Made by a program: the position numbers and the translations under genes. A stretch of 64,000 bases of DNA from Achatina immaculata (taxonomy: Eukaryota; Mollusca; Gastropoda; Stylommatophora; Achatinidae): assembly GCA_009760885.1 (NCBI GenBank), contig CM019693.1:50553455-50617454 (forward strand), given 5' to 3'. Below, piece after piece: positions 1-10,053 of the stretch (position 1 is the first letter of the stretch; every line of letters starts with the position of its first letter). Under the pieces are notes generated by a model that worked only from the letters and a program-made list of their open reading frames with translations, was not told where the DNA came from and ran no database searches.

Positions 1-248
1 TAATGTTATCTGTAGTTTTATCTCAGAAATGTCAGAGGTTCTCATACTGTGCTGCTGTGATCTAAGTTGGAGCTGTGTGCCTGGGTGTGTTCGTTTCTCT
101 GTGTATATCAAAGAAACAGTTGCTTATACTATCAGATTCAACAGTCAAATTGACTATAACTTACTCCACTTAAACTCATAAAGCAGTAGCACACACAATC
201 TCGCTAACTTGTCATCACTTAAAAGTAGTGATACTACTTCACCTTGAG
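1..248. mobile_element. Right part of the insertion inside the Tc1 transposase, copy 1
   Basis: This stretch matches 2624-2868 and 4369-4613 almost base for base, so it is the right part of the same ~0.87 kb insertion, cut by the window start. It contains no convincing ORF. Near its right end lies a near-palindrome, AAGTAGTGATACTACTT. The family is not recognised. Confidence 0.6.
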
Positions 249-549
249 TGCAGGACGATAACGCAAGACCACATCGGGGTCGTGTCGTAGAAGATTTTCT
301 TCAAGTATCATTAGAATCGATTGGCCAGCTCAGTCGCCCGATCTCTCGCCCATTCAGCACATTTGGGATGTCCTAGGCAGACGGGTTTCAACAAATCATC
401 CTCCACCTGTTGATGTCACCCATCTGACCCTTTTCCTTCAACAAGAGTAGCAGGCCATTCCACAGAATGTCCTAACAACCCTGGTTAACTCGCTGAGGCA
501 ACGGTGCGTCGAATGTGTGGCAGCGAACGGTGGCCACACGCGATACTGA
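249..549 (+). pseudogene. Tc1-like transposase, C-terminal fragment (copy 1)
   Basis: The DNARPH motif, which carries the second catalytic Asp of Tc1/mariner transposases, is followed by the WPAQSPDLSPI block and by a tail ending GGHTRY before a stop. Copy 1 keeps GACGAT before AACGC where copies 2 and 3 have lost bases, so it is closer to the ancestor there. It has its own 7-bp deletion near 313 that shifts the frame. A TAG at the QQE* position is shared by all three copies and probably replaces a Trp codon. The residue after SPI is Gln rather than the expected acidic residue. It is inactive. Confidence 0.8.
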
Positions 550-1285
550 TATGTTTGTTGTTCGAAGACCACTCTTATGAATTTTTGGATGAGGGGTGAG
601 TGATTTCGCCAGCTTGCTGTATGTGTATTCCTATTCCGATTTGCAAATGAAATGTTCGAATTTGTCCAGTTTTAAATGCTGTTTTATTTGGTACTAATGG
701 CTTGTTTGTTAGTCAGTTGATTTTGTTTTTGTGAGAATTGAAAAAACCGGCCCTTAACTTGTGTCCATAGATACAGCTTACAAATACCCAAGGTGGAATT
801 TATACTAACTCCACGGTTGGTTTCAGCCCAGCTGGGCCTTGTACTACAGGGGACGAAGGGCATTGTAGAGATGGACACATAAAACAGCTTTTTGGAGGTT
901 CTGGTTACTACAGTGCCACACACGTGGAGGTTCTGGTTACTACAGTGCCACACACGTGGAGGTTCTGGTCACTACAGTGCCACACATGTGGAGGTTTTGG
1001 TTACTACAGTGCCACACATTTGAAAGTAGAGCCAAGCTGCTCATTTTTATCTGTCCCCTGCAGGAAACCCGTTCAGTCCCAGCTTTACATAAAAAGTGAA
1101 GGAAAAAATGTAAATGTGATGTGTGATCCTAAACAAAATGTTAGGGCATTTTTAAAAGTGTCAGCATGACCCAGCAGGCAATTAAATCTTGCTGATTTGT
1201 GATGCACATGCAAGATGCATCCTTAGTGAACACTTCTCACCTTCCAATCATTTTTATTAAAGCGATTTAGGAGTATTTTTGTCAT
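550..1285. mobile_element. Tc1-element flank, minisatellite and left end of the next copy
   Basis: Positions 550-800 match 3180-3430 and 4924-5170, so they belong to the same Tc1 copy or its flank. 806-1128 matches 5171-5500. From 1170 the sequence leads into the next transposase start. I could not define clean terminal inverted repeats. The short ORFs here (684-953 minus, 924-1169 plus) follow the minisatellite and are not credible genes. Confidence 0.5.
893..1018. repeat. Minisatellite, ~32-bp unit, about 4 copies
   Basis: The unit contains GGAGGTTCTGGTTACTACAG followed by TGCCACACACGT, repeated about four times with single-base changes. The same array recurs at 5270-5395 with the same flanks, so it was copied with the surrounding segment. 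Confidence 0.9.
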
Positions 1286-1993
1286 TTGAAAAACATCATG
1301 CCACAGCGAAGGCATTTTAGCACCTTTGAGCGTCATCGGGCCATAGCCTTGGTTGAAAGCGGTTTATCTGGCCGTGAAGTTGCACGGCGTTCAGGGATGT
1401 CCCATTCTACCATCCAAAGGCATTTGGAGCGATTTCGCGCAACCGGAGGAGTAGAAGACAGGCATCGTTCCGGTCGACCTCGTTGCACGAGTAGACAAGA
1501 TGACAGATACCTGCAGCTGTCAACACTTCGCAACCGGACAGTAACGTCTTCTACTCTCAGAAACCAGCTAATGAATACGGAACACGTCAGTGTTAGCGGC
1601 AGAACAATTTGCAGGCGTTTACGAGAATCTGGACTGGCTTCACGACGACCAGCACTAAAAATACCTCTTACTCCAGCTCACCGCAGAGCTAGAGTTGCCT
1701 GGTGCCGGCAGCACATCCGTTGGACGAGGTGTCAGTGGGGTGAAATTCTTTTCACAGACGAATCCCGCTTCAGTATGTCCTTCAATGATGGCAGAATCCG
1801 TGTTTGGAGAAGGTCAGGGAAACGGTTCCATGACGCCACTATCCAAGAGGTGGATCATTACAGAGGGGGATCAATCGTGGTCTGGGGTGGCATCAGTAGG
1901 CACGGCAGGACTCCCCTCCATGTCATTCATGGCACCCTAACTGCCCAGCGATACCTGAATGAAATTCTGTAACCCATTGTCCAACCTACCTTG
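1286..1993 (+). pseudogene. Tc1-like transposase, N-terminal two-thirds (copy 2)
   Basis: This is a Tc1/mariner-superfamily transposase, which cuts and pastes its own DNA at TA sites in the nucleus. From the N-terminus there is a helix-turn-helix region (about residues 10-60, with SGREVARRSGMSHSTIQRH), then the linker GRPRC, a second HTH half (about 75-125), and the start of the DDE catalytic domain with the first Asp in ILFTDESRF. The block VVWGGIS follows. The frame stops after LNEIL because ~0.87 kb of foreign DNA interrupts the gene; the remainder resumes at about 2863. Start chosen: the Met at 1286 or the Met five codons on (MPQRRHFS), the usual family start. Pseudogene. Confidence 0.88.
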
Positions 1994-2862
1994 CAAGCCA
2001 CTGTAGCAGTATAGGATAATTGTAGAAGTATATTAGAATAACCACAGAGTGATTGGAAAAATCCGATCCTCTAGTTCTCGCTAGAACGACATTAGAACTA
2101 GCAGACGATGTTGGAAACAGACGATATTAGGAGCAGAAGATTGGAGCAGACGATTAAGGCAGACGACATTGCAAGAGACTAGATATTAGGAAGAAACTAT
2201 TAGAACAGAGGTGATAGAAGTTTTGATCAGAGTAGAAGTTTTTATGATAGGCCTGTGATCAGTATGAAACTATGTAGAACAGCTTGAAGTGATTTAGTCT
2301 GGTCATCTTGAACAAGATGTTTGTGCTGGCTGTTATTGTAGCACTGTCGAGATTTATTAGGACCAGTGGTTCTAAAAATGTGTCTGTGACTTTTGTGGAA
2401 AATCAGTGTCATGTTCATGACAGTCAGTAGGTTGTACTTTTGTTATCATGTTGTTAGATTGCTTTTTGTCTTGGGATGAATGTAGATCACCCACTTCCCA
2501 TATGGCAAACTTCTGTCTTGCCGGGGTGGAGCCTAACTGTATTTATTGTTTAACATTCTTCACCTCATGTCACTTAGCATTAGTACTTATTAATAAAACT
2601 TGTTTTGTACTTCACATCTTGTTAATGTTATCTGTAGTTTTATCTCAGAAATGTCAGAGGTTCTCATACTGTGCTGCTGTGATCTAAGTTGGTGTTGTGT
2701 GCCTGGGCGTGTTCGTTTCTCTGTGTATATCAAAGAAACAGTTGCTTATACTATCAGATTCAACAGTCAGATTGACTATAACTTACTCCACTTAAACTCA
2801 TAAAACAGTAGCACACACAATCTCGGTAGCTTGTCATCACTTAAAAGTAGTGATACTACTTC
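1994..2862. mobile_element. Unclassified ~0.87 kb insertion interrupting the Tc1 transposase (copy 2)
   Basis: The transposase reads up to the PTLQATVAV region at about 2007 and resumes with DNARPH at about 2880; the DNA between has no counterpart in Tc1 transposases. Its left part is rich in AGACGAT-like words (2100-2175), and its right part contains AATAAA-type signals (about 2591). No terminal inverted repeats or coding domain were seen. The exact edges are uncertain by about 15 bp, with AGGATAA left and AGGA(C)GATAA right as a possible target-site trace. Short ORFs inside it are not credible. Confidence 0.6.
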
Positions 2863-3178
2863 ACCATGAGTGCAGGAGATAACGCAAGACCACATCGGGG
2901 TCGTGTCGTAGAAGATTTTCTTCAACAGCAAAGTATCATTAGAATCGATTGGCCAGCTCAGTCGCCCGATCTCTCGCCCATTCAGCACATTTGGGATGTC
3001 CTAGGCAGACGGGTTTCAACAAATCATCCTCCACCTGTTGATGTCACCCATCTGACCTTTTTCCTTCAACAAGAGTAGCAGGCCATGCCACAAAATGTCC
3101 TAACAACCCTGGTTAACTCGATGAGGCAACGGTGCGTCGAATGTCTGGCAGGGAACGGTGGCCACACGCGATACTGAC
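2863..3178 (+). pseudogene. Tc1-like transposase, C-terminal third (copy 2)
   Basis: This is the continuation of the transposase begun at 1286. DNARPH supplies the second catalytic Asp. Counting 34 residues on leads to SPIQHIWD, where the family has PIE or PID; the catalytic acid is therefore Gln. A TAG after FFLQQE interrupts the tail, which ends GGHTRY. The Gln and the TAG are present in all three copies, so the element was already dead before the local duplications. Confidence 0.82.
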
Positions 3179-3429
3179 ATGTTTGTTGTTTGAAGACCAC
3201 TCTTATGAATTTTTGGATGAGGGGTGAGTGATTTCGCCAGCTTGCTGTATGTGTACTCCTATTCCGATTTGCAAATGAAATGTTCGAATTTGTCCAGTTT
3301 TAAATGCTGTTTTATTTGGTACTAATGGCTTGTTTGTTAGTCAGTTGATTTTGTTTTTGTGAGAATTGAAAAAACCGGCCCTTAACTTGTGTCCATAGAT
3401 ACACCTTACAAATACCCACGGTGGAATTT

Positions 3430-3738
3430 AGAGCTAGAGTTGCCTGGTGCCGGCAGCACATCCGTTGGACGAGGTGTCAGTGGGGTGAAATTCTTTTCAC
3501 AGACGAATCCCGCTTCAGTATGTCCTTCAATGATGGCAGAATCCGTGTTTGGAGAAGGTCAGGGAAACGGTTCCATGACGCCACTATCCAAGAGGTGGAT
3601 CATTACAGAGGGGGATCAATCGTGGTCTGGGGTGGCATCAGTAGGCACGGCAGGACTCCCCTCCATGTCATTCATGGCACCCTAACTGCCCAGCGATACC
3701 TGAATGAAATTCTGTAACCCATTGTCCAACCTACCTTG
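3430..3738 (+). pseudogene. Tc1-like transposase, central fragment (copy 3)
   Basis: This is a duplicate of 1687-1993. It begins abruptly inside the DDE domain (RARVAWCRQHIRW) and carries the first catalytic Asp in FTDESRF. The HTH domains are absent because the tandem duplication started inside the gene. The Met at 3421 is a chance start created at the junction. Confidence 0.85.
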
Positions 3739-4607
3739 CAAGCCACTGTAGCAGTATAGGATAATTGTAGAAGTATATTAGAATAACCACAGAGTGATTG
3801 GAAAAATCCGATCCTCTAGTTCTCGCTAGAACGACATTAGAACTAGCAGACGATGTTGGAAACAGACGATATTAGGAGCAGAAGATTGGAGCAGACGATT
3901 AAGGCAGACGACATTGCAAGAGACTAGATATTAGGAAGAAACTATTAGAACAGAGGTGATAGAAGTTTTGATCAGAGTAGAAGTTTTTATGATAGGCCTG
4001 TGATCAGTATGAAACTATGTAGAACAGCTTGAAGTGATTTAGTCTGGTCATCTTGAACAAGATGTTTGTGCTGGCTGTTATTGTAGCACTGTCGAGATTT
4101 ATTAGGACCAGTGGTTCTAAAAATGTGTCTGTGACTTTTGTGGAAAATCAGTGTCATGTTCATGACAGTCAGTAGGTTGTACTTTTGTTATCATGTTGTT
4201 AGATTGCTTTTTGTCTTGGGATGAATGTAGATCACCCACTTCCCATATGGCAAACTTCTGTCTTGCCGGGGTGGAGCCTAACTGTATTTATTGTTTAACA
4301 TTCTTCACCTCATGTCACTTAGCATTAGTACTTATTAATAAAACTTGTTTTGTACTTCACATCTTGTTAATGTTATCTGTAGTTTTATCTCAGAAATGTC
4401 AGAGGTTCTCATACTGTGCTGCTGTGATCTAAGTTGGTGTTGTGTGCCTGGGCGTGTTCGTTTCTCTGTGTATATCAAAGAAACAGTTGCTTATACTATC
4501 AGATTCAACAGTCAGATTGACTATAACTTACTCCACTTAAACTCATAAAACAGTAGCACACACAATCTCGGTAGCTTGTCATCACTTAAAAGTAGTGATA
4601 CTACTTC
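3739..4607. mobile_element. Unclassified ~0.87 kb insertion, copy 3
   Basis: Near-identical to 1994-2862, carried along by the 1,745-bp tandem duplication. Same features and same uncertainty about its family. Confidence 0.6.
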
Positions 4608-4923
4608 ACCATGAGTGCAGGAGATAACGCAAGACCACATCGGGGTCGTGTCGTAGAAGATTTTCTTCAACAGCAAAGTATCATTAGAATCGATTGGCCA
4701 GCTCAGTCGCCCGATCTCTCGCCCATTCAGCACATTTGGGATGTCCTAGGCAGACGGGTTTCAACAAATCATCCTCCACCTGTTGATGTCACCCATCTGA
4801 CCTTTTTCCTTCAACAAGAGTAGCAGGCCATGCCACAAAATGTCCTAACAACCCTGGTTAACTCGATGAGGCAACGGTGCGTCGAATGTCTGGCAGGGAA
4901 CGGTGGCCACACGCGATACTGAC
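4608..4923 (+). pseudogene. Tc1-like transposase, C-terminal third (copy 3)
   Basis: Duplicate of 2863-3178, with the DNARPH motif, Gln instead of the third catalytic acid, and the same in-frame TAG. Inactive. Confidence 0.82.
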
Positions 4924-5269
4924 ATGTTTGTTGTTTGAAGACCACTCTTATGAATTTTTGGATGAGGGGTGAGTGATTTCGCCAGCTTGCTGTATGTGTA
5001 CTCCTATTCCGATTTGCAAATGAAATGTTCGAATTTGTCCAGTTTTAAATGCTGTTTTATTTGGTACTAATGGCTTGTTTGTTAGTCAGTTGATTTTGTT
5101 TTTGTGAGAATTGAAAAAACCGGCCCTTAACTTGTGTCCATAGATACACCTTACAAATACCCACGGTGGAATTTAGACTAACTCCACGGTTGGTTTCAGC
5201 CCAGCTGGGCCTTGTACTACAGGGGACGAAGGGCATTGTAGAGATGGACACATAAAACAGCTTTTTGGA

Positions 5270-5395
5270 GGTTCTGGTTACTACAGTGCCACACACGTGG
5301 AGGTTCTGGTTACTACAGTGCCACACACGTGGAGGTTCTGGTCACTACAGTGCCACACATGTGGAGATTTTGGTTACTACAGTGCCACACATTTG
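5270..5395. repeat. Minisatellite, ~32-bp unit, second copy of the array
   Basis: Same unit and flanks as 893-1018. Homology to the first block continues to about 5500, where the two flanks diverge (GATCCTGACC here, GATCCTAAAC at about 1128). Confidence 0.9.
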
Positions 5396-5698
5396 AAAGT
5401 AGAGCCAAGCTGCTCATTTTTATCTGTCCCCTGCAGGAAACCCGTTCAGTCCCAGCTTTACATAAAAAGTGAATGAAAAAATGTAAACGTGATGTGTGAT
5501 CCTGACCATTCAGGATTTCTCTCAGAATTTCAGTGTCCAGTAAATGCTACAGTCACAGAAAGGCGTGGCCAAGATCAGTGTCCAATAAATGCTACAGTCA
5601 TAGAAAGGCGTGGCCAGATGATGCATGGTAAAAGATCAGACACTGAAATGTATGTTTCCTCACTTAAAACGTCTGTTGCCACCTGAACTGGAACATAA

Positions 5699-5944
5699 AC
5701 CAAATCTTCCGCTTCTGTCACTCCTCACTCAGTGAACATGGACCAAATTTTCCGCTTCTGTCACTCCTCACTCAGTGAACATGGACCAAATCTTCCGCTT
5801 CTGTCACTCCTCACTCAGTGAACATGGACCAAATCTTCCGCTTCTGTCACTCCTCACTCAGTGAACATGGACCAAATCTTCCGCTTCTGTCACTCCTCAC
5901 TCAGTGAACGTGAACCAAATCTTCCGCTTCTGTCACTCCTCACT
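5699..5944. repeat. Minisatellite, 43-bp unit, 6 copies
   Basis: The unit contains CCAAATCTTCCGCTTCTGTC and CTCACTCAGTGAACATGGA. Six copies are nearly identical, and the last ends in TCACTCATTATTTCC. There are no spacers of differing sequence, so this is not a CRISPR array. Confidence 0.93.
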
Positions 5945-6540
5945 CATTATTTCCAAATCACTTTTGGATTTTGCTTCTAGAACAACAGTGATAGTCAGTT
6001 ATCTGCTCTTTCTACACGATGTTTTGACATTCCAATACACGAACTCCGTCTATTTATAACGACTCGCAGAAGCCGATGTTTCGTTAACTCTAGCAGGGCC
6101 GACCAGTTTTCCATTGATTTGTTAGTTGAGGGCTGTTTCAAGTGACCAATCAGCTTGAGAAATCTTTTTAAGTGAGCTCACTCATTTAAACACGATATGT
6201 TGAGTGCGAGCAACACGGACATGTTTTGGGCGATTCATGTTTCCAATATCAACGTTATGGACATTGTCAGATAAGACGGTAGCGATCTTTTTCATCAAAG
6301 TCATCAACCGTGACTGATAAGTTCATTGATGAGTAACAAAGTGAGAAGTAAGGCAAAAAGAAAAACGCTTACTGTGACATTGGTGTCCGGAAATTAAATG
6401 TAAGGGCCACACAACAATCCGTGTTCAAACAAGAAACAACGGTTACCAAGGTGACGTCTGTGCACAGTGCACAGGCCTGTTATATTTGACCATAACAGAG
6501 CAGCATAAAATGTTGTCAGACACAAAGTTGATCCAAATGT
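5945..6540. other. Non-coding interval, nothing recognised
   Basis: I see no credible ORF, repeat array or element end in this stretch. It is moderately AT-rich with scattered short palindromes, for example GTGCACAGTGCAC near 6460. Confidence 0.6.
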
Positions 6541-6905
6541 TTCATTTAGTAGACGAGTGTAAGTATTGGAGAACTAACTGCTACATTTTTTTATTTAGTA
6601 GACGAGTGTAAGTATTGGAGAACTAACTGCTACTTTTTTTATTTAGTAGACGAGTGTAAGTATTGGAGAACTAACTGCTACATTTTTTTATTTAGTAGAC
6701 GAGTGTAAGTATTGGAGAACTAACTGCTACATTTTTTTATTTAGTAGAGAAGTGTAAGTATTGGAGAAGTAACTGCTACATTTTTTTTATTTAGTAGACG
6801 AGTGTAAGTATTGGAGAACTAACTGCTACATTTTTTTATTTAGTTAACAAGTCTAAGTATTGGAGAACTAACTGCTACATTTTTTTATTTAGTAGACAAG
6901 TGGAG
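6541..6905. repeat. Minisatellite, ~49-50-bp unit, 7-8 copies
   Basis: The unit contains TTTAGTAGACGAGTGTAAGT, then ATTGGAGAACTAACTGCTAC and a T-run of 7-8 bases. The same word (TTTAGTAGACAAGTGTAAGT) recurs once at about 19553, where a poly-T tract joins the 40-bp satellite. Confidence 0.92.
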
Positions 6906-7185
6906 AATGCTGATAGGTAGACAACCACCTGACACATGTTGATAGGTAGACAACCACCTGACACATGTTGATAGGTTGACAACCACCTGACACATGATGA
7001 TAAGTTCGGTATTTCTGAAATTATTCGCTGTCCCTGTCCAGCTACATGGTGTAAGAAAACATGACAAGTTCAGATTTATAAGCCAAAGCACTACTAGACA
7101 AGCTTACATGCAGTATATAACATATGACAAATTCAGGTTTATAAGCCAAGACACTACTAGACAAGTTTATATGCAAGTAGTGGTC
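6906..7185. repeat. Two short tandem arrays (29-30 bp x3; ~54 bp x2)
   Basis: 6912-6998 repeats GATAGGTAGACAACCACCTG plus ACACATGTT three times. 7063-7180 holds two copies of a unit with TTCAGATTTATAAGCCAA and CACTACTAGACAAG. The ORFs crossing them (6885-7091, 6994-7218) are products of the repeats. Confidence 0.8.
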
Positions 7186-7985
7186 ATATTTACGTGTCTG
7201 GCTCACTCATATTTTTGAAAAAATTTTTGAGATTTTCAGAAATGCATCTTTGGTATAAAACTATTCTATCCATCTTAGATATAAATACGTTCAGAAAATG
7301 CAATAAAACTATTCTGTCCTTTTCACATCTCAGATAAAATAATTTCCCCGATTACTTTTGTTTCTTCAATTTAAAAAAAAATAGATTGTTCAATTTTCAC
7401 AAAAATAGATTGTTCAATTTTTCAAAAAATAAAATAAAATAAATAAATAATAAAAAAATAAAAAGTATATTAAAATGACCGAATAAAAAATTAAAAATTT
7501 TAAAAAATAAAAAATAAAAAATAATAGAACTGTGCTAAACTCCAATTAATACAGATATTATCATACTTCTATTTAAGTCCAAAATAAAAAAATTATTATT
7601 TTGGAAAACCATGAACATAAAAAATAAAATAACATTTAGACGCCCTAAAAAATTAACTCCTCCTTTAATATTTTCAGAACCCCCGAAATCATATATATTA
7701 AAATCATTATATAAAAAAATGGACCACTAAACTTGTTCAATGTGCAATCAAATGAAACCTATAACCCATTACGTAAAAGATAAATTGTAAAGAACATAAA
7801 AACAACGCCCTTCCCTAATTTTATAATTCTAATAATAACTTCACAAGAAGGCTCCTCGGATTCAACTATCCAATTAGTTTGGCCTTTTTAATCACGTGAT
7901 TTATTCAGCCGTGCATAAAGTTTGTTTCATAACACGCTCAGCAACTCGGGAGATATTTTCTTCTAACGAACGAACGTGTTTTTTG
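7186..7985. other. AT-rich non-coding DNA upstream of virus-like remnant 1
   Basis: 7365-7780 is very AT-rich, with A-runs and AATAAA-like words and no ORF. 7800-7985 is the 5' flank of the gene at 7999. It includes an E-box-type CACGTG (about 7893) and a TATA-like GCATAAAG (about 7912), about 85 bp before the ATG. Confidence 0.55.
7905..7920 (+). promoter_or_regulatory. Possible TATA-like promoter element for the 7999 gene
   Basis: CCGTGCATAAAGTTTG lies about 85 bp before the ATG, downstream of a CACGTG word. It is a plausible but weak core promoter; the only support is position and sequence. Confidence 0.3.
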
Positions 7986-7998
7986 ATTTGTGTTAAAA

Positions 7999-8731
7999 AT
8001 GTCGAATTCGAATAATTCTATGGACATAGATCTTCCAGAAGGTACTAGCATTGATAGTATAACTAGCTTTTTAGATAATAGAGACAATAATACCCAATAT
8101 CAGTATCCGTGGAGTGAAAACGAAGATAAACTTATCGAAGCTCGTTTTCAGTTCCATTACAACTCGTGTATTGCTATCCAAAAATATAAAAACGAAGGTC
8201 CCAACGTAATAATAGATTGGCCAAAAAAGCCAAAAAAAAAGTTACTCCCACAAGCTGGGGTAAAAAGGCCAACACTGACGGGTGTTGAACTGCATAATTA
8301 TTTGAAAGAAAAAATAGTTGAATCTGATGAACAAGTCTGCTGCCCTAATGTTGACGGACAAAGGGTAGAAAGTCTTGATCAGATAAAAAAAACTATTTTA
8401 AAATTGTCAACACCATATACAAGAAGCAAAATGCTAAGACACTCGCCATTTCCATAGAGTATGGAAAGTGGTTGATGTTGGCCTTTAGTACACATCAAAA
8501 TAATAAAAATCAGAGCAAATAACAGGTGCATGGGGTGAGTGGGTTAAGACTAGTATAGGAATTGATGAATCATATGATCGCAAATTACGCCAGATTGCAA
8601 AATTACTGAAGGATTATCCTCGTTTTAGACAATTGGGGTTATCATTTTCTGAAGTATATAATCGAAAGAAGGAAATAGGGGACATGTTATTAATTTATAT
8701 TGATGTAGCTACCTTCTGCAGGGGCGTCTAA
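7999..8731 (+). pseudogene. Virus-like element gene of unknown function, frameshifted
   Basis: The first open stretch runs from ATG at 7999 (GTG at 7990 is not used in eukaryotes) to 8457. It has an acidic, Asn/Asp-rich N-terminus, a lysine-rich patch (PKKPKKK) and a C-terminal part that breaks off near 8440. Two frame changes, near 8435-8450 and 8515-8530, separate it from a downstream segment (about 8530-8728) with EWVKTSIGID, RKLRQIAKLL and YPRFRQLGLSFSE. I associate that block (a WL..NVGI..Y.RKLR type domain) with proteins of virus-like DNA elements in invertebrate genomes, but I cannot name a function. It sits 0.55 kb upstream of the ATPase on the same strand, which suggests one element. 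Pseudogene by frameshift. Confidence 0.6.
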
Positions 8732-9274
8732 TAGAATGTGACTATAAAATTTTTAATGATTGATTTTTTTATAATGATTTTGTAATTTTTTTGTAATGAT
8801 TTTTAAATTTTTTTATAATGATTGATATATTTTTTTTATTTTTGGAGAAAATATCTGCTATGCTGGCCGAAGTGTGGGGAGGTTCTCGTCCTGGCTAGCG
8901 TTAGTAACTTTGATTTCTGAAAAGAAAACAAAGTGAAGCCAACACCCACATATTTCACTGTAGCGCTCCTGCATGAGCGGTAAAAGTAGGTCGGGAAACA
9001 CCCTCATATAAAGAGTTCAGTCGTAAGAGGTTTTCTTCACGGATGACTTAACCTTTAAAACTGCGCTCATCCATGAGCGGATAGGTTTGTATGAATAGAT
9101 TCAAAAGCCTATTCAATTTTTACTGACGTGTTTAAGATCCTGAAAGCGTCTTTAATATCAGCCACCCTGTCTAATGAAATATTCATGAATCGCGTTCTAT
9201 GTCTCAAGTGATTCTCAACCTGTTGATATTTTGTTTGTCTTGATTTCTTAAGGTGACAATTTTCACCTCTAAAA
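8732..9274. other. Intergenic region with AT-rich repeats and two ATGAGC palindromes
   Basis: 8740-8860 repeats words like ATAATGATTTTT. 8970-8985 (GCGCTCCTGCATGAGCGG) and 9064-9081 (GCGCTCATCCATGAGCGG) are related, near-palindromic motifs about 95 bp apart; the second contains the perfect arms GCTCAT/ATGAGC. CATATAAAGAG at about 9004 is TATA-like. They could be operator-like sites or hairpins of the element, but this is only a suggestion. Confidence 0.4.
9109..9240 (-). pseudogene. Possible C-terminal remnant of a minus-strand gene
   Basis: The minus strand is open and reads a basic, structured-looking tail (KYQQVENHLRHRTRFMNISL, then RVADIKDAFRILN) before a stop at 9109. It would converge away from the ATPase, which starts at 9275 on the other strand. 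The composition looks protein-like, but I recognise no family and it may be chance. Confidence 0.25.
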
Positions 9275-10053
9275 ATGGAAATAGAAAATTTATCATGGCA
9301 TGAAAACTCAAAAAGACAAAACAATCCTTTATTACCAAATAGTATCAGAGGCCTTATAGTAGGGAAATCAGGATGTGGAAAAACTAATTTACTTTTCGAT
9401 CTGCTTCTTAACGATGGTTGGCTTGTCTATGATAATCTCCAGGTTTTTGGAAAATCATTATTTCAACCGGAATATAAGATTGTCAGAACAGGTTTTGAAC
9501 AAAACTTACCTAAAACTTTGTAATCGTTAAGTAATAAAGCTGCTCCTACTTTTTTCCAATTTTATACATACCTAAAAGTGTAATCTTAGAATTATTTAAA
9601 AACAGTGATTATTGTTTAGAAAAGAATATTTCCCCATATGAAGCTTTGCAAGAAATTAGTAAACAGTACTGTAATAAATCACCAGTTAAATGTTGTTTTT
9701 ATTCAGATGCAGATAAAGTTCCTGATCCAAATGCTCTTCAAACCACAAATAAAAATCTAATGATTTTTTATGATGTTCTATTAGAGAAAAAACAAAATAA
9801 ATGTGAAGATTATTATGTTAGAGGTAGACACAGCAATGTTGACTGTTTTTATTTAGCACAAAACTATTTCAAGCTACCAAGAAAACCAATAAGAGAAAAT
9901 GCTAATTTTATTTGCATATTCAAACAAGATGGAAAAAACCTTAATCATATTTATCAAGATCATGTAAGCACTGATATACCAATAGAAGAATTTTAAAAAT
10001 TATGTAAATTTTGTTGGTCAAAACCATATGGATTTCTTGTTATAGATAATTCT
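9275..10053 (+). pseudogene. Packaging-type P-loop ATPase of a Polinton-like element, broken (main part)
   Basis: The predicted protein resembles the A32/FtsK-HerA-type ATPases that pump DNA into capsids in Polintons/Mavericks and related viruses. It has a Walker A GKSGCGKT (residues 30-37), a hydrophobic Walker B-like NLMIFYDV, and a conserved-looking C-terminal half with RGRHSNVDCFYLAQNYF. Three lesions are visible: a 53-bp insertion plus 9-bp duplication at 9516-9577 (62 nt, changing the frame), a TAA at 9994-9996, and a 3.2 kb LINE inserted after 10053. The frame resumes after the LINE at 13255 and ends with TAA at 13324-13326. The relative at 63610 lacks the first insertion and is open. 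Distinct from bacterial FtsK by its small size. Confidence 0.72.
9516..9568 (+). mobile_element. Short 5'-truncated retroelement end with 9-bp target-site duplication
   Basis: The 53 bp from CTTTGTAATCGTTAAG to TTTTATACA match the tail of the repeat arms at 21275-21329, 25458-25510 and 29437-29487. TACCTAAAA flanks it on both sides (9507-9515 and 9569-9577), as expected for target-primed insertion. It is a clean example of a severely truncated retroposition event and marks that repeat as a non-LTR or SINE 3' end. Confidence 0.75.

Larger units (their letters stand above)
1687..5176. repeat. 1,745-bp tandem duplication within the Tc1 region
   Basis: Positions 1687-3431 and 3432-5176 are near-identical in tandem; for example 2448 aligns with 4193 and 2866 with 4611. 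The junction at 3427-3440 joins TGGAATTTAGA to GCTAGAGTTGCCTGG, with only a short shared TAGA/AGCTAGA-type microhomology. Copies 2 and 3 share deletions that copy 1 (1-800) lacks, which gives the order of events. Confidence 0.9.

Noticed and set aside
5699..6905. CRISPR-like regular arrays
   Set aside because: Units are contiguous minisatellite repeats with no unique spacers, in a eukaryotic genome, without cas genes.
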